DNA from: Aquila chrysaetos chrysaetos
Lineage: Eukaryota > Chordata > Aves > Accipitriformes > Accipitridae
Length of the DNA stretch: 64,000 bases
Assembly (NCBI RefSeq): GCF_900496995.4
Contig: NC_044029.1
Span: forward strand, 10,478,001 to 10,542,000
Direction of reading: 5' to 3'
In this document: in pieces, positions 50,101-62,100 of the stretch
How the letters are laid out: every line of letters starts with the position of its first letter
How positions within the stretch are numbered: position 1 is the first letter of the stretch
The notes under the pieces: generated by a model
Told to the model about the DNA's origin: nothing
The model's database searches: none
The model's input: the letters and a program-made list of their open reading frames with translations, nothing else
Made by a program: the position numbers and the translations under genes

Positions 50101-53100
50101 CTAATTTGCTTATATATTTTAAGTCTAATGTTGAAAACAAAAAAGGTCAAAAAAGAGGGGGGAGGATTTTCTGTGGCATTCAACAAGTTCTTGCTCTACA
50201 CAATTAGTTTTACACAACAGTGTTTTATTTTTATGTATACATAATTATATACCTTGGTAATAAAGCCTTTCCTAGTCAAAACTGCAGAGAAAATCAGTTT
50301 GTTCTCAACTGACTTTTAAAATTGCATAAATTATGAAGCCTTTATATAAGCTTGCATCACAATTCATCATGTTTTAAAGTTACACACTCAGAAAATGTGA
50401 ATGTATTCCCAGATATTAAAAAGTAAATTTTATATAAGGGTTGCTAACGTCAGTATTACTCTAATTTTCCTCATTTGGGATTAAAAAAAAAATATATATT
50501 ATTCCAGTATTTTGGCCCTAGAAAATACATACTAGTGATACAGAATAAATTGGTAAATTTGGAGACGTATTTCAAAATGTCATCGAATTAGGAATCAATT
50601 TTAGGGGGAAAATCCTTATCTTTTATGGTGAAAATTATATAAGGCAATATTTTGGCGTCAGCTTAGCAATAAAGAGAATGTTTTCGTTATTTTCATCAAA
50701 ATAACTTTTCATCTTCCACAGGTTATATTTGGAGAGATTTGGTTATACTCCAGAACAATAATGTTAAAAATCACCAAGTCAGCAGCCAAATGAAGCAAGA
50801 CCTTTTAATAGGAGTAGTTAGGTAACTATAACAATTTTATGTGATTTGGGGGAGGACTGCATGCTTTTTTCTTCTTGATGTCCCAGCAACTGAGGTTAAA
50901 AACCAAGCCCTCCAAAACCAAAGCCAAACTAGCACATATTGCAGCCTTCATCACTTACAGGTCTTGCAGCAGCCATCATTATACGCCTGCACAATTCCTC
51001 CATTCTAGGAAAGTAAAAAGGAGAATATATCAAAAAAGACTGTGCTCAATGCAAAGGTGAATTGTATCTCAAGACATTCCATGCTTTAGCGATGTCCAAC
51101 TAATACAAAATAGTATCACTGAAATCAAGAGAACTACACAGGTATGTATCAGCTGAAGGTTTGGTTCACAAATTCTTTACAGCCTTTGATATTGAAGATG
51201 AACTTACCGCTGCTTGTCTGAGCTGATCTAGTCTCCTTTGAATAAGCCACTTAGTTTGGATAAGTATCTTTTTATATCATCCACTACCATCTATTTCCCG
51301 ACGACTGAGATTTATTAGGATGGTTTAAAAAATTAATGTGTGCAACTTTGCTGATGATGTAAAAGGATTTACACTGATCATATGCCAAGGAGAAAATGAA
51401 TACCTAATAAGTAGCTTTTTACAACATTAAATATATATATACACACACATGGTTTTGAAAGAGAACATTAACTGCAGAATTTCAGAACCATTGGTGTGCT
51501 CAATTCCTTTTCTCAATTATAGTCTTTGTTATTGATTTCTGCTAAAGTTGCTTGTTAGCTAGAAAGTAAAAATGTACGGAAGTGAAGAAAATGTCCTTTT
51601 GAAATTAAAAGAGAGCATGAGAGAGAGAGAGAGACAGAGAGAGAGGCTGTCAGAATCTGTCACAATCAGTGCAAGCGAGAAACACGTGCCCTCAATTTTA
51701 GTGCATAGCCCAGAACTGCATATCAAGCCGACAACTGACCATAAAGAGCACTCTTACGATAACAACAGACAAAAGACATTTTTAAGCTTCCATCTTTTCA
51801 TGCTAGAATCCATTTTTTATCTCATTACAGAAAAATTACTGAATAAGTTGTTCAAGAACTTCTTAAATGAGCACTTAAACTCAGCCTCTTAAATCCATAT
51901 TCATAAATTATCCTGAGCTGCCTGTCAGAAGAGCTTTCTCCTCGGCTACTGGTTCAAGTCTATGCTCAGCATCTCTGAAAAACAGGTCAGACTGATTCAG
52001 GAAGTTAATTTTAGGGCTCCATTCTTTAAAATCTTAACCATTATTACTAAGGAAAGATCCTAATATATGGTGACAAAAAGGTTCCAAGAAAGAAACTTGA
52101 GCATAAAGTCAAAGTAGAACAGGCGTTAAATTTAGATAGAATGCCTTCTTCAGGATTGGAAGAAATAAGGACTTTTTAAACAAATGCAATGGATAAGTAG
52201 GACTTGTGCTAAATTTGTGCTAAATTTATAACCTGTAGTCAAGGCAGCAATGGTACTTACCCTTTCTACATGTATATTTATTTTATTATTATTTGTAGCT
52301 TATATTAAATATATGGTGTACTGCAAGTGCAAGAATTATGGCAAGTATTATAAAGTTAGAGAAGTCTTAAATTAGAAATGAAATTGTAAACAAATATGTA
52401 ATGTATGTGAAGCATCCACATTCTTCAAACCAGTTTATATGGGTATGCCAAATTTATATTTTTAGATATATGATGTAGGTAGATACCCTTTCATGTATGA
52501 TAGATATTTTTTGTTATGTTATACAAAGTTTAGTTTAAGAGATAAAGTTTATATCTACTCTGTCATCTTTCTAAGCTTTGCACAACTTAAGGTGTTTTTA
52601 ATATAGCCCACTTTTATATGTAGCATTTCTGAATTGTGTGGTCCAATTTATTTAGTGTATGTGTACTACGAACTTGGCAAAGTGTTATTCCAAACCAAAG
52701 TAAGACATAGTGATTAGAACTTTATATAGTGGTACGTCAAGCATGATTCCAATTCCACAATATTTTAAAAGCAGTCATCATTAAGACCCAAACAAACTTT
52801 CATACTCCTCACAGATATTTTGTTAGTCAAAAAGCAAGCAGGAACATAGAAAACAATGTAAAGGTAGCGAGTAAATTGCTTGCTTTCATGTTTTTACTTA
52901 CCACTTTTTTAATTTAAAGAAAGTGCATGAGGTATGCATGCACTGTCAACTGTAAGCCAAACTCCAGATCAGTTATTGTCACTTACCTCACCCCAAGTAC
53001 AAACCTTTGTACACTCAGTGTCATTAAAAGGGGGGCAGACAACACTTGATCCCAGTATCATAGCCCCCGCAGCAGTCTTTGCACACTTGTAGTTGGTGCA

Positions 53101-56100
53101 GTTGGAGCTCCAGGTGCTTCCTTCCTGAATACATAGAACGAAACCATTGTCAGGAAAGACAAAACATTTCAGCTCTGTGTCCAACCCCAAATGTCTGTAG
53201 AAGTGGTGCCCTCACACTGTAGTACCTGCTGGAGTGGAAAGTTTATTGCAGACCACCCACAGGCAGCAAAGGGAAAACCATCCTCCAACTGCCAGTGGCT
53301 ACTCCTGCCTGGAGCCATGGCTCTACTCTCCAGCATGCTGCTCAGCATGGGTGTCCTAGTGCAGAACAAAAGGTCTCTGTGCCAGAAAAAAAGTCCAATA
53401 GTTTCATTTTCTCCAAAAGCAATGGGAAGCATGAACCAAGTCATGGCCACATCTAAATTTCCTTGCGTGTGGATGCTGGAACACACCATCAGGATCCTGA
53501 CCCCAGTGCTTCAGTTTGCACACTTCCTTTCTGTAGAAACCAGAATGAGGAGAAGAGTGGCCCTGGGAAGAGGGGGACATAGGAGTCCTCACGTGGACTC
53601 GGAAGCTCCCAATGCATCCAAATCACAGTATATGACTTAGAGTTACAATTTCCACCCTACCCTGCACTTAGAGCATACGCAGCCTTAAGTAAATTATGAC
53701 ATTCGCATATCTTTGTAGAAAATATTACAACCGATAAAATGAAATAAGGTATTCACCTAGTGTGAAATGGCAGGTCTTTAAATCAACACGCTTTTTTCCT
53801 ATTATATACCATAAATAGTCCATAAGTACGTAACCAGCAGTAAGGAGGTATGAAACAAGACTCACAGCATGAGTTAACTAAGAAGTGACTGTCAGACACC
53901 TGTTTATCATATTATTATAGTTATTTTCTATTTCTGTCTAGAGGCACTTACCTCATACACAATTAGTGTTCCATTCTCAGTATGAAAAGAGCAGGACACG
54001 TTTTGACAGGTACCACAACAAGTATGGTGACTGGAGGAAGGAATATATATTTGATGCTGGAAAGAAAGGAAAGCAAAAAGAGAAAAAACCAAGTATTTTT
54101 TTAAACATACAGTATATGAAAATTCATTGATTTCTGAAACTAAAAATACCAAGAGAAACAATATACAGATGGATGGATGGATATGTTTACGTATGCTGCT
54201 AGAAATTGCCTCTCAAAATAATCCTGGGGACACACGATACACATCATCACTGTTAAGTTCTCAAATTCTTGCTGAGCAAACAGGACTAGCAAAAGTCTTC
54301 ACTTTGACTTTTATCCTAATTGTGTCATTGTGCTCACAAATTGCATCATTCCTGTATTTTAAGAATACTCACAGCTTCACATTGCTGGGAACAGTTCACC
54401 ATTGTAAAATGCATGGCGTTGTATCCCGTGTTCTGATCTTTTTCTTGTAAACACTGTACAGTGTAACAAAGGTCTCCATCCAAGTACTGAATCACTGACT
54501 GTCCAGGATTCAGTACTGTGACCTCTTGGAAGATGCACACATCATCCTTCTCTAACACCAAAAGAAATAAATGTTACCAGAGGGAAAAAAAAAAATAATC
54601 ATCAGGCAAATTAACGAAATCACTGTAAAGACAAAAGTAGGGCAAAGTCCTACGCTCTGCAAAAGTATTCTAATTTTTAGACTTGATTGGTTTGTGGTTT
54701 TAATTACCAAACAAGGGGGGGGGGAGGTATAATGCACCTTAAGAAAATGCTACAAAATGCAAAACTGCCTAAAACTGATAGTGTTCCTACCATGAAAGTA
54801 AAAAAAAAAAAAATCTGTTGTTCTTATTTTTAAAGAATTCTAATATTTAACATTGGGCTAAGTACACTATATGAATTATTCTGCACACCACAAAATGTAG
54901 CCTTTCTGTCAATTAAACTAGTATGTCTACAATTACCTGTGGGACAGTAATACGCTCAAGCTGTACTGTAAGTTCGTGCTTTGCTCCCGGAGGCAGTCTA
55001 GCCAGGGCTGCAGTCAGGATTGCAGCGTACCTCAAGCACACCCACGCACAGTACAGCTGAAATCTAGTCCCCATGGTGTAGCTGCGTGCGGGAAGGAAGC
55101 AGAGGTCTGATCTTAAGACTGGGTACGTATCCTCGTGCTGGCTGGACAGGTCTGTTGCTCCGGTGTGAGGTGTTGTCTCATTTGTGCTCGACAGTGGACT
55201 AGGAGTAGTCGCACCGCTCGCGCTCAGCTAAGGTTCACAACCTGCTTCCTATCTGCCTCTCACCAGAGAGACCCTCCCTCACTCTGAAAGCATGGACAGT
55301 TTTACGACACTCCTACACCCCACCAGAACAGACACAAAATGGATGGGTTAGCAGACAAAGCATCATATTCAGAAAAGAGAGCATAATTGCATAACTAGGT
55401 AGACACCCACAAAATCAAAATAAAAGAGCGTTTACATTTGAAAAGATTATTATGGTCCTACTTCTGCTTCCTTTGCATGCCCTTTTTACTAAAAACTAAA
55501 ACAAACCAGCTAGGAATATGAAAAAGTTACCACAAATGTAGTGAGTGCATCCACAAGCGCTGGAAACACCATCTATTTTTTTAACTTCTCCCTGAGTATA
55601 AAAAGATAAAAAAGTTTGCAAAGTCACACACAATTACATATAGTGCTAAACAGACAATTTTCCTCTAAAAATGTAAAATACTACTTTCCTCACTTCCACC
55701 CCTGCTTTCATTAAAGAGAAGAATTGCAATGTACTCAAGAAACAGTAGCACATTCAGTTATTCAATGTGTTTATCTCTTTAAACAGGAGCAAAGCACTCC
55801 ATTTTCTCTAGGAATGCATATGAACAGCAGAGTCGCTAAACAGCAATTTTTTCTGAGATACAAAGTTATTTCAATAATAAAAATATTAGCAAAAGACTGC
55901 CTTCTATGAATTTTCTTCTAAAAGACAGGTGAAAGCTATTCAAATTTGCAACTCCTGTTTAGACTTTACATCATGCAGTCTTCACATAAGGGGAAGACAA
56001 GGACAAGCTACAGGCATTCAATAGGGAAAATATCCCTGTCACTATGGTAATAATGGGAGTTTGAACATTCACTCATAATGATTTTCCAGATCCAGATCCT

Positions 56101-59100
56101 ATTACAAGAAAGTATGTGAGGAGCAAAATATTTATGACTTCTCATATCAACTAAATTCAATAATGTTAAATTATTTTAATCAAAAGTATAAATGATTAAC
56201 AAAATAACACATTTCTCCAGATGATACATATGATCATAAAGCTCATTCCTCATTAATTATTAAAAACAGTTGGGAATTATTTACTTGGAAAACCTTCCCA
56301 GCATACTGTTTCGAGTCAACATTGAACAGAGTAATATTACGGTCGCTTTTCTTCTTTGACATCTTAAAACACACAAAGTGAAATTTCCCCAAGGAATAGT
56401 TGACAACACTGTGCAGACACTTGATGGAGTTACATGCTTGGGCTGGAGACTGGGAGGCAGTCCCAGCCTGTCCCTGTTCAGCCTCATCACCCTTTACAAC
56501 TAATTGAAACAAGGAATGGAAAGGGAGGAGTAAGAGGGCTGAACGCCATTAATAAAAAGATCTAAAGGACAGTGCTTACCAATTTACAGGTCAGCATAGT
56601 GGTGTTTTCACAGCTACATTCTGAGAAGAGAACAAGAAAACGGTATTAGTCAGTTAGCTAACCATTAGCTTTTGTTAGCAGTGGTGACGAAGGAATAAAG
56701 CAATAATTACCACAGTGCCATTCTGGACAACACTGCCCAGGTATTTTTTCCTTCACAAGTGTCATGTCATCTGTGCAATTCATAGGAGGCTCAGGACAAA
56801 GATTTTCATCGCAAACTAAATGGGGGGAAAAGGCATATATGAGAATTTACTCAAATTTTGTTTGAATTTTCCAGCTTATATTTCTCTATATATTAAAATA
56901 ATATATATACTAATAATATAGAAACTCTATTATTAAAATAATGACAGTTTTAATACATTTTTATTGTGTGTCTTAAGCATCTGAATTATATTTGGAACTG
57001 AAAAAATAAACAAAGATTTTCAAAAGTGGTTTTAGTTGCCTTAGAACATGTTTAAATTTTCAGAAAACATCACACAGGAATCATTTAATATTCTTGCTAC
57101 TTCAGAGTCACTCAAGCTGATAACTAGTACCAAAGACAACTAAAATCACAGCTTTTGGAAAACATGGTTTTTTTTCTCTCGGCTACAGATGTGCTGTAAA
57201 GCGCATTTCTGTAAGATAACAGGGAGCAAATGCCCTCCTGGGATGACTCCAATAAGAAAATACCTGCCTGTCTTATTGGAGGTGGCTTATTGGGACTCTG
57301 AAAGAAGACCACATACTAAGATCTAACATCTACCTGCCAGAATTTGGCAAAAACAGTGCCAAATGCCTTTGTGGAAACTTTCACCTGGGTGCAAGTGCTA
57401 GGAAAAGGAAAGGACCAAAACATGGAACCACCTGAATTAAAAATGACTAAGCTCCAAACTTACTGGAAGACAATTTAATTAACTGAAATTACCCAAAGAC
57501 CGCAACAGGACAAGAGTTAATCTAAATTAAGCAGTTACACTTGTAGACATTACTTAACAACATATAGCACAACTTCTGTGTTTTATGAGGCTACCAAAGA
57601 GACTACATTACACTGCAAGTATTTCTCTTATGGCTCCTCATTTTTTGAATAGCAGTCAACCCAGCAGTACTTGAAACCCTTGGCCTAATCCTTCCCCTAA
57701 AAGCTAAAAGTGCAAAGAAACTGCCTAAACACTAATGAATGGTACAACAGGGGAACAAGATGGAAGCTGTTTTATTACAGGTATTTTAAAATGTGAAGAA
57801 TTGTATATTTATATTCCAAGGATGGGATTCAGTTCCACATTAATGTATCGGTATTTAGATCACCCTGAAAGCAGCTATATGCTGTCTGGTGAACTAAATA
57901 ACCTCTCCAGACTCCATTGAGTTAGACCACCACTGAATATACCAAGAACTTTGAAACCATCTCAAGTGCAGACACCCTCATTTAGATCTCTTAATCTCTA
58001 TCTGAAGCCCACCCTAAGTGCTGAATCAAAAAAATCTTCACACACACACTGTCTGTCATTTTTACTAAATTTGGTAACATATTGAACTGCCAACATACTC
58101 ACCGCAGTAGTAATGAGGACAACAGTAATGTATGGTATTAAGGTCTACAGTGAGAATTTCCCCTTCATTACACAAGGGAACAGGCTCAATGCAGGATTCA
58201 CAAACTAAATTAAAAAGAATTAGACATTTATAAAGTTTTAAATACTCAATAGTTAGCACATGTGAATTCTATTTAATAGACTATATAACAAGTCATATAA
58301 TGTTTGTTACTTGGATAACAGCTTTTATGGATTGACATTTAAATATAAAAACATAACAAAGTTCAAGTATGATGTTCAAAATGATGTTGGAAATAAAAGA
58401 TCCCAAACCCCAAGACTAATTCATGCTCCAGTCAGCCTGACCTGTGTGAAGTCTCACTGACCTCTCCAAGAATTCCTGGCTTAAGTTATTAGGTTTAGAA
58501 CTATAGACTGCTTTTGTAAATACTTAACTATTCCTTAGTTGTCCATAAAAATATTAGAGGCTTCTTACCGCAGAGATAAGAGAAACAACAAGGATTTTCC
58601 TGTTTTGCTTCAACAATAAATTGATCTTCTCTGCAGTCCAGCTGGGAAGCATTGAAACAAACTGAAGGATCACATTCTGTAGGATGTGAAATAAACAGCA
58701 TTTTTAAAAGAGTCACAGAAACAATACTAAAAAGATAAAGAAAAGATATTCTTCATCTACTAAGTAAAACAAAATACCCCAAATTGACTGTAAATCAAAA
58801 GTGACACAAAACGCAAACAAAAAAATATTGGAGAGTGTGGAAAAAAATACATCATTGCCTGGTGCTATTTACAATGTCCCATTCTGCTAACAATCAAACC
58901 AACTTGTAAGGCAAATTTTCTTACAACACATAATACAAGTATGGAAAATGGCCCAGTAGCTGTGTTTCTGTATTTCCCTTACCACATCGGTACTGTGGAC
59001 AGCAGGACAGGGGGTGGTAGCCTACCACTAATTTTTCATTGGGTTTGCATGTTGGAATAATGGCATCGCACAATGACATGTTACATTCTGTGGGATAAAA

Positions 59101-62100
59101 AACAATCAATTTTGACATATTTGAACAGATACAAGTGCAAGTCCTATAGCTCAAGATATTTATACCATCTAGTATAGAGATCCACAAACTAAGAGCAGCC
59201 CAAGTCGGCTTAAAGTGCACTCCATACCATCAGGTAGACCTCTGAGCTCAACCCAGGGCTGGTATAGCTCCATTCATGTGGCACTGTGCAAGCACAGTTA
59301 TATCCCTCTTAAAGCAGGTATTTACTTGCTCTGCTTCCTACACATGAAACCAGCTAAAATGTCCCAGTGAAAATATTCCCTAAACGAATTGACAATACAG
59401 TGTTGGTTACAGGTATCTGAACTGACGAAGAAAAGCACCATACAGCTGGACCATTTGTTCTCGTTTTCCTTGAAGATGTTATGAAAAAATAAGTATCTTT
59501 TGCTTAACATTTTAGGATCAATACATTTATTCTTTTTTTTAACAACCATGGCTGGACAGAATATTAGTATTCAGTGATCAGCTCACAGAATACTGCTTCT
59601 GGGAAACAGCAGTAGGTCAGAGGATACTGCTCTTGACACAAAAGCACTAATAAGAATAGCAAACAGGCTTTGATGACAGCCCCAATTACCAAGGTATTTC
59701 TATCATCGAGTATTTATCAATTTCTTTTGAAATTCCACCCAAGAGCTTAAAAATTCATTTTTAACAGAAGTTTTGTTTCACTAGCGGACTTCTAGGAAAA
59801 AAAAAATATTTCAGTGAGTCAGTTCTTACAAAGAAAAGCAGCCTGCTTTGCTGGCCCAACCAGCCACAAGTACCTAAAAATCACTTCTGAAAAATGTTAC
59901 CTTCAACCCTGTCTATAGATTGTCATCTGCCAGTGAACGTCAAGCACTTACCTTATACTTCTCTAACTGAAAACAGGTGTGGTACATACCACAAACTTTC
60001 TTTGGACAGCAAGCTCTCTCTTCGATGACATGTATGATAACTTCCCCTTCTCTTTCACAGACTGGTGGAGGATCCTCATTGCATTCAGGTTCTACAGCAA
60101 CAATGCTTCCATTTTCTAAACAGTTGTACATGCAACAGCCTCTCATGGACCCATTCCAAATCTCCCCAGCAGAGCGGGGTTGTCCTTTGTTATCTGTACA
60201 TGCTGAGACAAAAAACATTATATCCCTTCAACAAGTGGAGAGTGCAGATTTCCTGCAAACAACTATGAATTGCATAAAATTATTGCATAAAATAAGAGCG
60301 CTGTGGAGCATTATGATCAAGGAATCCAAGAAAAGATGATGGCCTTAAAACCCCAAATGAACAAATGCTTCGCTATGGTTGAAAATAAATACTGAGTGCA
60401 AGGGAGAGAACCTGCCCATGCTACTCCAGGAAAAAAAGCCTGGGAGCTACGGAAGAAAGACCATCATTTTTCCCCAACAGAAGTACATCAGCACTGGGTC
60501 TTGAATCCAAGGGAGCTGAAAGCACAGACTGCTGTAGCTTGAGATACAGCGAGGCTCTGTTGAAGGGAGCTGTACCAGATTCACGCTTACTGAGGACTGA
60601 CACAGAACTTAAACATCACTTACACTGAGCTGCGGTTAATATTAGCATATCTGCAAAATCACTCTGTCCTGCTGCACTTACTACATTTTTCTTCTGGTAT
60701 ACAGAGGTCAGAGTCCGTTCTATGCAGAATAGTGCCATTTTTACACACACAGTCTTCCCTTAAATAGGAACAGGGAGAATCTTCATAGAACCATTTATTC
60801 AGGCAGGTCTTGGCTTCACAGGGTTGCACACAAGGCTGGTATTCCTTGCCCTCAGGACAACTCAGTGCTGCAAGTCATAAAAATAGGACATTGAGTGCTA
60901 TTATTCTTCCAGCATTTAATTGGATAAACAGTAAGAACAAGTGTATCATAGAAAGAATGCATTTATATTTTTATCAGTACTTCAGGTAAGCAACTCATTC
61001 AATCATGATTAAAACTGATTCATGACACCTTGACTAAAACAATACATGTTAAGAACTTGCACCCTGATTTACTAATGCTGTGGTAGAATGAGGTGGCACT
61101 TACAATAACAATAGAAAGAAATATATTTTTAACTCATCACTAAACACTGCAGCAATATAAAGCCACATTGGGGTGTAGAACATGATTATCTGCTTACAAC
61201 AGTAATCAGGTGTCCTCCATTTAATGCAGATGTTGTGCTTGTTGCATAAAGCCACATATGCAGAAAGTGCATCACACTCATAATTCCAAAAATAAGTACT
61301 GTTGATCCACATCTTCTCACAAAACTCCTGTGGTGACACCTAGGAACATATTGTAATTAAGAATTAACAAGAAGAGCTTTCTGTAATTAAAATAAATCAT
61401 TAATTACAAGAAATAATACAGCTGCAAGAAAAAAAATCACAAGCAGTGTCTAAAGTAAAAAATACTGATTCTGCAAAACTTAAACTTCCAGAATTTTTTA
61501 TGCTCATTAGTAGGCACAGAACGCAGTCCTAATGAGATTGTCACACTACTTACAAGAACTTTTGAAGTATAGCCCTGTCAGCTAAAAGTCAAAAATCTCA
61601 GCTAAACGTTGCTGCTATACCTTCCATAAATTCCTGCTGTGAATGAATTATTTCTGAGTGCTCTGCTTCTGTCTCTATAGGACCCGATGACCTATGTTAC
61701 TGGGTCTAAATGCAGGTGGTGCAACCTGTCTTATTTCTGTTGGTTTTATTTGCATAAGCTTATAACAAGGTGGAAAAAGACAGATTTTGTTTCATTCTGG
61801 CTGTTTACTGCTATGCTGCAGCCCAGCTCTCCCTGTGGTTTTAGCAAATCTTCAGTCGCTCACTTCTGCCATAAAGTTCATTACACTGATGACTCTCTTA
61901 CCTATCCTTGTCCAGTTCCTCATGCCTGTGAAGTGCACAATACACTCCATCCACTCTAGCTCTGCCACCATCATGTATACGAAAGAAAACAAATTTCGTA
62001 ATGGATGAACCAAGGGCTTGGCAATTTTGATGCTATGTCAAGTTTTGTTATAAACCAGGAAAAGATGCAATTGCATTGTATCTGAGGCTATGAGAGTTCT

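Noticed and set aside
53169..53640. Overlapping frames of 106 (minus) and 149 (plus) codons beside the OTOGL exon at 52987
   Set aside because: No OTOGL-like Cys pattern, and the real exon ends at a good acceptor at 53125-53126, so these are intronic.
56243..56512. Minus-strand open frame of about 89 codons between OTOGL modules, with a splice-like start and GTAAAT end
   Set aside because: Its acceptor would require phase 1 while the preceding exon ends in phase 0, it lacks the VWC Cys pattern, and the 61-bp exon at 55531 fits the gap exactly.
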